A DNA stretch of 51,770 nt from an uncultured Blautia sp. (lineage in GTDB: Bacteria; Bacillota; Clostridia; Lachnospirales; Lachnospiraceae): NCBI GenBank assembly GCA_934408705.1, contig CAKRVL010000007.1:1-51770 (forward strand), given 5' to 3'. Below the pieces are notes generated by a model. It did not search any database. It worked only from the letters and a program-made list of their open reading frames with translations, and was not told the DNA's origin. The translations under genes and the position numbers were made by a program. Of the stretch, positions 7,898 through 16,484 are shown piece after piece (the stretch's first letter is position 1; each line of letters starts with the position of its first letter).

Positions 7898-9301
7898 TCA
7901 ATACGCGTTCTTATTGACAAATCCTTTAAAGATCGTCATAAACATTATCTTTATATCAAGTCCTACAGTCCAATTCTCAATATAGTAAAGATCATATTCG
8001 ATTCTCTTCCTGATGGAGGTATCACCCCGATAGCCATTTACCTGTGCCCATCCAGTCAGACCAGGTCTTACCTGATGCTTTACCATGTATCTGGGAATCT
8101 CCTCCCGGAACTTCTCCACGAAAAACGGACGCTCCGGTCTTGGGCCTACCAGGCTCATGTCACCCTTCAGGATATTGAACAGCTGGGGTAACTCATCCAG
8201 ACTGGTTCTTCGCATAAATCTGCCGATTCCTGTAACCCTGGGATCATTTTTCACAGTCCATGCCTTCTTCTCCTCTGCCACCGGCTGGATCTCCATTGAG
8301 CGGAATTTGTACATCCAGAAGGTCTGATTATGAAGTCCCACTCTCTCCTGCCGATAAATCAACGGTCCCGGAGATGTGATCTTGATCAGAATACACAGCA
8401 CCAGCATTACAGGTGAAGCCACAATAATACCGATGACAGAACCGATAATATCCATCACCCGCTTTACCATGGCATTGAAGGTATTACTAAGAGGCACATA
8501 CCGGATATTGATAACCGGAAGTCCCAGAATATCTTCTGTATATGGTTTTGTTGGAATAATCTTATTATAATCCGGAATAAACTTTGTATGCACGCCTGAC
8601 TTCTCACAAAGCGCTACAATCTCTTCCAGTCGGTAATACTCACTTAATCCAAGTGTAATTGCGATTTCATCAAGTCTGCTCTCCGGCAGGATCACATTCA
8701 GATTCGCAATCCTTCCAATAACCTTGATTCCCCTGTACATGGTTCCTGCAGTAACATTGTCATCCAGAATTCCTCTGACTACATATCCCCACTGAGGATT
8801 CAGCAAAATGCGATCGATATACTCTTCTGCCGCCCGGCTGTAACCAACCAGCACCACCTGCTTCTGATACAGGCCCTTCTTCCGCATCTTGCGCAGTCCG
8901 TAGAAAATGAACATACGCGCGCCCCAGCTTGCCACAATACAGATACCATAAAACATATACAGTACAGAACGGGAGATATCTCCCTCTTCAATGGTATACA
9001 AAATAAATGTGGTGATCAAAATGCCAAGGGAATTGGCCTTCACAATATTAGACAGCACAAGACGTCTTCCCTGCATACGCATTGGTTCGTAAAGGGAAAA
9101 CGCATGATAAAGCAGGAGATATGCCGGCAGGATAAATACCAGCGCAGACATATACTGCTGAAAACTTCTCGCCCACACTGCACTTGCCGCAAAAGGACCA
9201 ATAAATCGCAGTGCCCAGGCGCAAAAATAAGAGATCGTAATTACACAGGCATCAACAACAACATGGAGTCGACTGAAATTCTTCTGATTGTCTTTAATCA
9301 A
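7898..9301 (-). CDS. Undecaprenyl-phosphate sugar phosphotransferase (WbaP/CpsE family)
   Basis: It starts glycan synthesis by moving a sugar-1-phosphate from a nucleotide sugar to undecaprenyl phosphate. With the start proposed here it has 467 aa. Several membrane helices fill the N-terminal third, then comes a nucleotide-binding-like domain (QVVLVGYSRAAEEYI) and the C-terminal catalytic domain after a further helix: SPGPLIYRQERVG, FWMYKFRSM, RVTGIGRFMRRTSLDELPQ and LSLVGPRPERP are classic motifs. I chose the TTG at 9301 (followed by IKDNQKNFSRLHV), with GAGG nine bases before it, over a TTG at 9379 that lacks a ribosome-binding site. The product sugar (glucose or galactose class) cannot be told from sequence. 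The LCP gene follows after 14 nt. Confidence 0.92.
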   Translation of the reverse strand: MIKDNQKNFSRLHVVVDACVITISYFCAWALRFIGPFAASAVWARSFQQYMSALVFILPAYLLLYHAFSLYEPMRMQGRRLVLSNIVKANSLGILITTFILYTIEEGDISRSVLYMFYGICIVASWGARMFIFYGLRKMRKKGLYQKQVVLVGYSRAAEEYIDRILLNPQWGYVVRGILDDNVTAGTMYRGIKVIGRIANLNVILPESRLDEIAITLGLSEYYRLEEIVALCEKSGVHTKFIPDYNKIIPTKPYTEDILGLPVINIRYVPLSNTFNAMVKRVMDIIGSVIGIIVASPVMLVLCILIKITSPGPLIYRQERVGLHNQTFWMYKFRSMEIQPVAEEKKAWTVKNDPRVTGIGRFMRRTSLDELPQLFNILKGDMSLVGPRPERPFFVEKFREEIPRYMVKHQVRPGLTGWAQVNGYRGDTSIRKRIEYDLYYIENWTVGLDIKIMFMTIFKGFVNKNAY

Positions 9302-9411
9302 CCTCTTCCACCTCTGCCTTCTTAACAAGCCTTTCTTTATCTTATAATAGATAAAACATAATTGCAACAAATTCTTCAAACATCATTTATAAAATGTTGA
9401 TAAACACTTCT

Positions 9412-10368
9412 CTATGCAAAGAATCTGTAAACAATATTCCACCACAGTTCCAACTGGATTCTGGCATATCTGCCTAGATTTTCCGGATAAAATTTCACTT
9501 TCTTATTCTTACGGCTGATCTGAAAGCCATTTTTAATTCCTGCAATATATTCTCTTCCCATTCCCTTCTGAGTAAAAAACAGGATCTTCATCCCGAATCC
9601 TACGAGCAGAAACGGCAGGTTGAGAAGGATCTGAAGAAACGGCATATTTTTGTAAATCAGATAAATATTATTTCTGGAAGAATATCTTGTCTTAAACTGA
9701 TTATACCTGGAACCGCTTGTTCCGCTTCCCACATGGTATACAAGAGCTTTAGGCGCATACCAGTTCTCATAGCCGAAAATTCTGGCACGGTAGCCTACGT
9801 CAATATCCTCCAGATATGCAAAATGCTCTTCATCAAAATAACCTATTTTTTCGAAAATCTTCTTACGATAAATAGCAGCACCCGCACACGCGGTGAATAT
9901 CCTGTCCTCTTTTTCATAGGTGTGGGTATCCTTTCCCTTTCCTCTGGCAAAGGCCCAACCCAGAGCGCAATAATAATTACCTGCATCATCCAGCTTGTCG
10001 CGCTCATGGTATCGGATCATCCTTGCGCTGCAGGAAAAAGCCTTCCTGTGTCTCTTTATAGAGGCCAGCATCTCTCCCACAAAGTTCCTGTCAACTTCTG
10101 TATCGTTATTCAGCAAAATCACGTATGGTGCTCTCGCCGCATAGATTCCTTCATTCACAGCCCTGGAAAAGCCAAAATTGTCTGGCAGCTCTACAATGTG
10201 TACCCAGGGAAAATTCCCCATTACAAAGGCAACGCTCCCGTCTGAGGATCCATTATCTACCAGAATTGTCTCGAAATTCGTAAAATCCTGCTGTTCCAGG
10301 CTGGAAAGCACACCTTCCAGATATGCCATTCCGTTGTAATTCGGAATAATGACTGATACTTCCTGCAT
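9412..10368 (-). CDS. Family 2 glycosyltransferase
   Basis: A 318-aa GT-A enzyme. VSVIIPNYNG opens the fold, LVDNGSSDGS is the nucleotide-binding loop, VILLNNDTEVD carries the metal-binding acidic residues, and FAYLEDIDVGYRARIFGY is the acceptor ED region. The layout is that of dTDP-rhamnosyltransferases of the RfbF/WbbL group, which is the best guess. A C-terminal hydrophobic/amphipathic part (about 240-318) may bind the membrane. Its start lies ten nt after the stop of the double-domain glycosyltransferase, so the two are probably translated from one message, with the initiating sugar transferase after them. Confidence 0.88.
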   Translation of the reverse strand: MQEVSVIIPNYNGMAYLEGVLSSLEQQDFTNFETILVDNGSSDGSVAFVMGNFPWVHIVELPDNFGFSRAVNEGIYAARAPYVILLNNDTEVDRNFVGEMLASIKRHRKAFSCSARMIRYHERDKLDDAGNYYCALGWAFARGKGKDTHTYEKEDRIFTACAGAAIYRKKIFEKIGYFDEEHFAYLEDIDVGYRARIFGYENWYAPKALVYHVGSGTSGSRYNQFKTRYSSRNNIYLIYKNMPFLQILLNLPFLLVGFGMKILFFTQKGMGREYIAGIKNGFQISRKNKKVKFYPENLGRYARIQLELWWNIVYRFFA

Positions 10369-10377
10369 AATGTCTCC

Positions 10378-12246
10378 TTAGTCTTCCTCATTTTTGCCGG
10401 TCATGCCCGGAAGTGGTCTCAAAGAATAATTCCACTTTGTCAGGGAAAGATTCTTATTATAATTGGGATCACCCTTCTTCAGGATATCGATCCAGTTACA
10501 TCTCATATATTCAATCTCGCTCTGGAATCGTCTGATCTTTGCGTCGTTATTCTCTGCCCCGCGCGTCTTAGACTCCATATGATACAGCTTCACATAAGGA
10601 TCATACACTACCAGATATCCCGCTCCTATAGTCTTCAGGCAAAGATCCACATCGTTAAAAGCCACAGCCAGTTCCTCTGTAAATCCGCCAACCTTATCAA
10701 ATGCACTACGCTTCATCATCATACACGCAGCAGTCACAGCACTCATATCCTGTAAAATAGATGCCTTGTGAAGATAACCGGTACGATCAGCCGGCATATC
10801 TACAAACATATGCCCGGCAATTCCCCCGATTCCGATCACACAGCCTGCATGCTGGATCGTATTATCCGGATAGATCAGCTTGGCACCAACAGCGCCCACT
10901 TCTCTTCTTTGGCACACACCCAGCATCTCTCCCATCCAGTCCTCCGTGATAATGGTCACATCATTATTCAGGAAAAGGAGATATTCACCTCTGGCATTCT
11001 TCACTCCAAAATTATTAATAGCAGAATAGTTAAACTCTTTTTTCCAGCAGATCAGATGGATTCTGGGATCCTCTGAAATCTTCTTATAATAATCAAAAAT
11101 CTCATCCGTGGTACTATTATTCTCCACAATAATGATCTCATAATTATCATAGAGTGTATTCTTCTTAATGGATTCCAGACATCTCTCCAGCGTCTCCTTC
11201 TCATCCTTATTCGGAATGATAATAGAAACAAGAGGATGTCCCTGCACCGGATATTTCACACGGTAAAATCCAAGATCCGGAGTATGGCTTACAGTGCCTT
11301 TCACACCGGTTCGCGAAAGATGTGCTTCAATCGCTCTTTTTCCAGCTTCAAAGGCATACATTTTACTTGCAGGATTATCTGCTGTAGATGCCTTATGTGT
11401 ACGCCAGTGATACACAATTTCCGGCACATGTACTACTTCTCTTGCTTTCTCCACACAGCGGAAAATAAAATCATAATCCTGCGCTCCGTCAAATTCTTTA
11501 CGGAATCCACCCACTTCTTCCACCAGCTGACGTCTGACAACAAAAAAGTGACAGATATAGTTATTAGAACGAAGCAGGTCAATATTAAAATCCGGCTTCA
11601 AATGCGGCTGAAAATGCTCATCCAGCTCTTCAGTCACCTTATCTTCGTCTGTATAAACCACATCTCCGTCTTCATGCTGGTTCAGCGCATTCACAATCTC
11701 AAAAAGTGCATTAGGAGAAAGAAGATCATCATGGTCCAGAAGTCCCACAAATTCTCCTGTTGCCATGGAAAATGCTGCATTTGTATTCTCGGCAATTCCT
11801 TTATTCTCTGTAAGATTCTGCCAGCGTACTCTGGTATCCCTGCTGCTGTACTCCTCCAACACCTTTTCCATAGTTTTATCCTCAGGGCTGCCATTAGCAA
11901 TACAAAGCTCCCAGTTCTCATAGGTCTGGGCTTCCAATGAATCGATCATCTGCCGCAGAAAAGCTTCCGGAGTACGGTAAGCCGGAACTACCACACTGAT
12001 AAGTGGTGAATAGGCAAATTTTTTCTTTCTTTGTTTGTCAAGGACCGTCTGGTCCGGCGCATAGGCCGCATACCAGGGACCATAAGGGATCTCCTCCGGC
12101 TCAAACCGTTCATGAAGCCTTATCCAGAACTCCTTAGGGCCATAATGCTTCAGATATAAAAGCCCCTTCTGGATCATATAAGGAGATAATTTTTTGAAGA
12201 AACGAGACCACTGGATCCGTCCCTCTGATCCGTTTTTATCGCTCAT
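10378..12246 (-). CDS. Tandem-domain family 2 glycosyltransferase
   Basis: A 622-aa protein with two GT-A domains. The first (about 83-300) begins ISVVVPAYRTPE and has GLLDHDDLLSPN and VYTDEDKV; the second (about 342-600) begins VSIIIPNKDEKE and has LLFLNNDVTII and VAFNDVDLCL. Proteins of this layout build heteropolysaccharide repeats by adding two residues in turn. It has no signal peptide and is probably cytoplasmic at the membrane face. Its second half closely resembles that of the 824-aa glycosyltransferase at 14009-16483, so the two are paralogues. First gene of the lower polysaccharide operon, with a promoter in the divergent gap upstream. Confidence 0.9.
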   Translation of the reverse strand: MSDKNGSEGRIQWSRFFKKLSPYMIQKGLLYLKHYGPKEFWIRLHERFEPEEIPYGPWYAAYAPDQTVLDKQRKKKFAYSPLISVVVPAYRTPEAFLRQMIDSLEAQTYENWELCIANGSPEDKTMEKVLEEYSSRDTRVRWQNLTENKGIAENTNAAFSMATGEFVGLLDHDDLLSPNALFEIVNALNQHEDGDVVYTDEDKVTEELDEHFQPHLKPDFNIDLLRSNNYICHFFVVRRQLVEEVGGFRKEFDGAQDYDFIFRCVEKAREVVHVPEIVYHWRTHKASTADNPASKMYAFEAGKRAIEAHLSRTGVKGTVSHTPDLGFYRVKYPVQGHPLVSIIIPNKDEKETLERCLESIKKNTLYDNYEIIIVENNSTTDEIFDYYKKISEDPRIHLICWKKEFNYSAINNFGVKNARGEYLLFLNNDVTIITEDWMGEMLGVCQRREVGAVGAKLIYPDNTIQHAGCVIGIGGIAGHMFVDMPADRTGYLHKASILQDMSAVTAACMMMKRSAFDKVGGFTEELAVAFNDVDLCLKTIGAGYLVVYDPYVKLYHMESKTRGAENNDAKIRRFQSEIEYMRCNWIDILKKGDPNYNKNLSLTKWNYSLRPLPGMTGKNEED

Positions 12247-12276
12247 ATTAAAATCCTTTGCTTATATAATGAGACT

Positions 12277-12305
12277 ATTTTAACATTGAAGAAACATTTT
12301 TGCAA
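12277..12305 (-). promoter_or_regulatory. Promoter of the lower polysaccharide operon
   Basis: On the minus strand TTGCAA (12305..12300), a 17-nt spacer and TAAAAT (12282..12277) lie about 35 nt before the start of the tandem-domain glycosyltransferase gene. It resembles the promoter upstream of comEA in spacing and -10 sequence. Confidence 0.6.
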
Positions 12306-12399
12306 GGAAGCCGTAAAAGAAACCTTGAATTACCTATGTTTTTAGGATATGATGATATCTGTATCATATTTTTTTGTTTTACAGAGAAAATAAAGTATA

Positions 12400-12408
12400 T
12401 GCTATAAT
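12400..12408 (+). promoter_or_regulatory. Extended -10 promoter of the carboxypeptidase-like gene
   Basis: TGCTATAAT is a perfect extended -10 element about 85 nt before the plus-strand start codon at 12493. A TTTACA at 12378-12383 could be a -35, but the spacing (19 nt) is long. It diverges from the polysaccharide promoter about 100 nt away. Confidence 0.6.
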
Positions 12409-12492
12409 TACTACAGATTTTGTGATATCCGGGGCAAGTATTCTTTTCCCCACGACATCATCTTATATTTTAATACAGGAGTTCAGTATACT

Positions 12493-13743
12493 ATGAAAAA
12501 GCAAAAGATAAGTTCAGCCATTCTGGCTTTTGGGCTTGCCGCCTCTCTTCTTTTCCAGGTTCCCGTGTCTGCAGAAGAAGCAGAACAGACAGCAGCCGAA
12601 GCCACAGGCAGCGTTTCCACCAATTCCATTTCCGGATGGCCTCAGGCTTCCGATATTTCCTCTGAAGCCGCTGTAGTGATGGAGAACACGACTAATACCA
12701 TTCTCTATTCCAAGAATGCAGACGAGGAGCTTTTTCCGGGAAGTACGGTGAAGATCATGACCTGTCTTCTGGCTCTCGAGAATACACAGCTTACAGATCA
12801 AGTTACCATGACCGCCACCGGAGTTTCCGGGGTTACAGACGGTGGTGCCAGCATCTCATCTCAGGTAGATGAGGTTTTCACAGTGGAGCAGTGCCTGTAT
12901 GCTATTATGGTCTCCTCTGCCAATGATATTGCCCTGCAGATTGCGGAGCATGTAGGAGGCTCTGTAGAGAACTTTGTACAGCAGATGAATACCACGGCGC
13001 AGAAGCTTGGCTGTACCAACACAGTATTTACCAATCCCACCGGACTTCCGGATGACCAGCAGCACACTACAGCCCATGACATGGCACTGATCATGCAGGC
13101 TGCAATACAGAATGAAGACTTCCAGACTATTGCTGCTGCTACCAGTTATACCATTCCCGCCACGAATAAAGCAGCAGCCCGTAATCTGACGAGCAAGTTT
13201 ACCATGACCGATACAGGAAGCACCGGATTCTATGAAGGTTGTATCGGAGGCAAGGAGGGATATACAGAGGCTTCCGGAAGCACACTTGTATGTGCAGCCA
13301 AGAGAAATGGAATGACTCTTATCAGCGTTGTACTGAAGGGAGCCTCCGGACAGACAGCGCCAGATGCCGCTTCCATTCTGAATTATGGCTTTGATAATTT
13401 TACCACTCTTTCTCTCGGAAACAGCGATTTCAGTATTATTTCTGGCGGAGATGTAGTAGTTCCCGTCGGTACAGGTGAGGACAGCCTTACCACTGAAGAC
13501 ACACAAAGCGGTGATCAGATTGACCGTACCTACCTCTTTAATGGTACTGCGGTGGGAACCGCAGTTCTGGAAATTGCTCAGGCAGATGATACTGAGTCCG
13601 TCCAGAAGGGGGAACAGAATATGCAGGCTGCCAAAGAATATTCCGAAAATCATACTCAGCTTCCTTATTTTTTAATCGCCGGTGTATTTTTAGTTTTGTT
13701 GATCTTTTTAATCTGGCGAATTGTAAAGATAGCGAAATCCTAA
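12493..13743 (+). CDS. D-alanyl-D-alanine carboxypeptidase-like protein (peptidase S11) with KEG in place of KTG
   Basis: A low-molecular-weight penicillin-binding protein of 416 aa, of the DacA type, which would trim the terminal D-Ala of peptidoglycan stem peptides. It has a signal peptide (cut near VSA-EEA, residue 27), the S11 domain (about 45-285), a C-terminal beta domain, and a C-terminal membrane helix (about 389-410). The nucleophile motif STVK gives S84 and K87; the second motif SAN is at 142-144. The third motif, normally KTG, reads KEG (254-256) within GGKEGYTEASGSTL. The hydroxyl residue of KTG contacts substrate and beta-lactam, so activity may be altered. It stands alone on the plus strand between two minus-strand polysaccharide operons, with its own promoter and terminator. 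Confidence 0.9.
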   Translation: MKKQKISSAILAFGLAASLLFQVPVSAEEAEQTAAEATGSVSTNSISGWPQASDISSEAAVVMENTTNTILYSKNADEELFPGSTVKIMTCLLALENTQLTDQVTMTATGVSGVTDGGASISSQVDEVFTVEQCLYAIMVSSANDIALQIAEHVGGSVENFVQQMNTTAQKLGCTNTVFTNPTGLPDDQQHTTAHDMALIMQAAIQNEDFQTIAAATSYTIPATNKAAARNLTSKFTMTDTGSTGFYEGCIGGKEGYTEASGSTLVCAAKRNGMTLISVVLKGASGQTAPDAASILNYGFDNFTTLSLGNSDFSIISGGDVVVPVGTGEDSLTTEDTQSGDQIDRTYLFNGTAVGTAVLEIAQADDTESVQKGEQNMQAAKEYSENHTQLPYFLIAGVFLVLLIFLIWRIVKIAKS

Positions 13744-13747
13744 CTTC

Positions 13748-13789
13748 AAAAACCCAGTCGAGATTGTTCTTTTCCTCGACTGGGTTTTT
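13748..13789 (+). terminator. Terminator of the carboxypeptidase-like gene
   Basis: AAAACCCAGTCGAG pairs with CTCGACTGGGTTTT around a T-rich loop, followed on the plus strand by T residues, a few nt after the stop codon. The A-run on the other side could let it work leftwards as well. Confidence 0.88.
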
Positions 13790-13809
13790 GTTATCATTTT
13801 TATATCCTT

Positions 13810-14006
13810 ATGATATGAGTGTCAAAAAGTCTTTTGACACTCATTTGATACCCGGATTGCTACGCAGCTCCCGCAATCCTCCAAATATTCGAAATCCGCT
13901 GATTTACTGCGTAAATCGCTACTTTCTCATATTTGGCGTGTCCCAAGTTCAAAAGCCTTATCGTGCAAGCACGAACAGCTTTTTGACCTTTTGACACTGG
14001 TATCAT
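13810..14006. mobile_element. 197-bp miniature element with imperfect terminal inverted repeats (MITE candidate)
   Basis: The left end (13810-13831) and the reverse complement of the right end (13985-14006) match at 19 of 22 positions. The left end also forms a perfect 13-bp hairpin on itself (ATGAGTGTCAAAA with its complement). Near-identical direct repeats of 14 nt (13792-13805 and 14001-14014, one mismatch) lie at the borders, the right one overlapping the end of the element and the stop codon of the 824-aa glycosyltransferase gene. Inside are two small palindromes (ATTTACTGCGTAAAT; CGTGCAAGCACG) and no credible gene. A 45-bp segment of the left end recurs at 23007-23051. A transposase-dependent miniature element is the best reading; a structured RNA is an alternative. 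Confidence 0.5.
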
Positions 14007-14008
14007 CT

Positions 14009-16483
14009 TTATATTATTTCATCTTTTTTCTCAGAAGCCATCCTGAATGCACAATCTCCTCTTACAATACTCAGATTAGGATTGTAATAAGGATCTCCGG
14101 CTTTCAGGAAGTCTCCGTAACGTTCACGGAAATGATCCACCTCACGCTGAAGTCTTGCCTTCTTCTCCGGCGTATTCTCCAGACCACGGGATTTAGATTC
14201 GTAATGATACAGGCAGGCATCTGGAGTAAACACTACCAGTTTGCCCAGGGCTCTTGCCCGAAGGCAGAAATCAATGTCATTCAACCCTACGGCAAAGCTT
14301 TCATCCAGACCATTAAGTGCCTCAAACACACTTCTTTTCACCATCAGGCAGGCACCTGTCACGGCACTCTCATCCTGGGCTGTTACCAGCCTCCAAAGAT
14401 AACCTGTGGAATTTCTGTCATAACCGGTAAGAATATGCCCTGCAAAGCCGGCAATTCCCACGACCACACCTGCATGCTGAACTGTATTATCAGGATAGAG
14501 AAGCTTGGCTCCTACAATTCCCACATCTTCTCTCTGACAATAGCCCATCATATTCTCCAGCCAATCCGGAGTAATAACCTCTGTGTCATTATTCAATAAA
14601 AGGAGATAATCTCCCTCTGCATATCTGGCTCCGAAATTATTGATTGCAGAATAGTTAAAGGTTCCTTCCCATTTCACAACCTTTATCTGAGGATACCGTT
14701 TCTGCAGCTCCTCATAATAGCGGAAGGTTTCCCCCTTCTCACTGTTATTTTCGATCACAATGATCTCCAGATTTTTCCAGGTGCTCTTTTCCATAACAGA
14801 AGTTACACACTTATCCAGATCCTCTGTATGATCCTTATTTGGGATCAAAATAGAAACCTTCGGTGTACCTTCTATAGCAAAATGGGTTCTGAAAACAACC
14901 GGGCTTCCGGTGTATTCAACTTCTGCCTTGATTCCAAGACGCTCATAATGTCCTGCAAGAGCCTTTTCACCTGCGATCACAGCGTAAGGCTTATCATCCG
15001 GATTACCTGCTGTAGAACCCTCATGGCTTCTCCAGTGATACAGGATCTTAGGTACATGACGGATATTCTCACTTTTTGCATGCTCAGTGCAGCGAAGCAG
15101 AAAATCATAATCCTGGGAACCATCGAACTCAGACCTCAGAAGTCCGGTTCTGTCCAGAAGTTCCCGTTTCACTACAACCAAATGACAGATATAATTCACA
15201 CAGCAAAGCATATCCGGATTGTAATCTGGTTTAAAATGTGGAAAAAGCCGACGGCCTTTTATGTCAATAATATCTTCATCGGAATACAGAAGCTCAGCCT
15301 CAGGATGTGCCTGGATCTCCTTTGCCATCTGATAAAAGGCTTCTTCTGCCAGCGTATCATCATGATCTGCAAAGGAAATATAATTTCCTGTAGCAATTCC
15401 AATAGCGGCATTTGTATTATCTGAAATCTGCAAAGGCTTATCATTAAAAACAACCTTGATCCTCTGATCTTTTTTCCGGTATTCCTCCAAAATATCACGA
15501 ATTGGCGAGTCTGCTCCGCTTCCGTCTGAAAGGCACAGCTCCCAGTTACTGTAGGTCTGGGCCTGAACTGAATCTATAAGTGCCTTCAGAAGGCGTTTAT
15601 CGGTCTTATAAAGAGGCACTACAAGACTGAATTTAATATTATCCGAAAAAACAGTCTCTCTCTGTTTTTTCAGTTCCTTCTTTGTAACCGGATTCTCCTT
15701 CAGCCATGTCTGGTAAAGACCATCCCCCTGTTTCAGCATCTCCAGCTTGTGAATAGATTTCTGTATTACAGTCTGAATACCGTTAGAGCGATAGGTAACA
15801 GCCGCTTTTTTCGTATAAACGCCGGCCTTTGCCATAAAACGTTCCCCTTTGGAGATGCCGATTTTGTAAACTGCTTTTTGCCCCTGGGAATCTTTTACCA
15901 CAAGATACGCTTTTTTGCCGGAAACATTCTCTGCCCGGATACTGAAGCCGCAATTCTTCTCCACCTCGCACTCGCGGAACATCTCAGCAACATCCATTCT
16001 GGTATTCCACTTTACAGTTGTCTTCAGCGGAGCCTTCTTCTCATCATACACCTTCAAGGTCAGGGGAGTATTACCCACCGCCCAGCCATTGAGCACAATT
16101 GCCTGCTGTGACTGCAGCACCAGCTCTTTGTCTATAAAGAACTGCGGTCTTCCCTGTTTCTGCTGAAGCCCTTTTATCTTCATCTTATACCAGAGTATCC
16201 GTCCCTTTGAGGTAACTGCATATACCTCAAGCATTTTATGATCATCCAGCTTCTCGGGCAAAGTAATAAGTACCTCCACCCATTTTCCTCCTGGATTCTG
16301 GGTTTCTACAGAACGCATAAAGCCTGACATTACTGTGATCTGGTTGATTCTTGCCGGAAGCCGGGTGCCGTCTAACAGACACTCAATGTCAGCATCCTTT
16401 GAAACTCTTCCAGTAATCATATATTTCCGATCATCATTCAAAAGAAACCGCTCTTTTTCTACCAGCATTACCTTTTGACTCAT
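14009..16483 (-). CDS. Large glycosyltransferase: N-terminal beta domains plus two GT2 domains
   Basis: An 824-aa protein. Residues 1-260 look like two beta-rich domains not typical of GT2 enzymes (for example KYMITGRVS, NGWAVGNTPLTLKVYD, GFSIRAENVSGKKAYLVVKD), perhaps for binding glycan or partners. Two GT-A domains follow: about 285-500 (KFSLVVPLYKTDK, SFADHDDTLAEE, LLYSDEDIID) and about 545-800 (VSILIPNKDHTE, LLLLNNDTEVI, GLNDIDFCLRA). Both keep acidic metal-binding motifs. It is the last gene of the export operon, starting directly after the kinase-like gene, and a paralogue of the 622-aa protein at 10378. A polymerase or bifunctional extender of the exported glycan is likely; the sugars are unknown. 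Confidence 0.9.
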   Translation of the reverse strand: MSQKVMLVEKERFLLNDDRKYMITGRVSKDADIECLLDGTRLPARINQITVMSGFMRSVETQNPGGKWVEVLITLPEKLDDHKMLEVYAVTSKGRILWYKMKIKGLQQKQGRPQFFIDKELVLQSQQAIVLNGWAVGNTPLTLKVYDEKKAPLKTTVKWNTRMDVAEMFRECEVEKNCGFSIRAENVSGKKAYLVVKDSQGQKAVYKIGISKGERFMAKAGVYTKKAAVTYRSNGIQTVIQKSIHKLEMLKQGDGLYQTWLKENPVTKKELKKQRETVFSDNIKFSLVVPLYKTDKRLLKALIDSVQAQTYSNWELCLSDGSGADSPIRDILEEYRKKDQRIKVVFNDKPLQISDNTNAAIGIATGNYISFADHDDTLAEEAFYQMAKEIQAHPEAELLYSDEDIIDIKGRRLFPHFKPDYNPDMLCCVNYICHLVVVKRELLDRTGLLRSEFDGSQDYDFLLRCTEHAKSENIRHVPKILYHWRSHEGSTAGNPDDKPYAVIAGEKALAGHYERLGIKAEVEYTGSPVVFRTHFAIEGTPKVSILIPNKDHTEDLDKCVTSVMEKSTWKNLEIIVIENNSEKGETFRYYEELQKRYPQIKVVKWEGTFNYSAINNFGARYAEGDYLLLLNNDTEVITPDWLENMMGYCQREDVGIVGAKLLYPDNTVQHAGVVVGIAGFAGHILTGYDRNSTGYLWRLVTAQDESAVTGACLMVKRSVFEALNGLDESFAVGLNDIDFCLRARALGKLVVFTPDACLYHYESKSRGLENTPEKKARLQREVDHFRERYGDFLKAGDPYYNPNLSIVRGDCAFRMASEKKDEII

Positions 16484-16484
16484 T

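Noticed and set aside
13764..13994. 76-aa open frame on the plus strand after the carboxypeptidase-like gene
   Set aside because: It runs through the terminator and the miniature element, has no ribosome-binding site and no recognisable domain.
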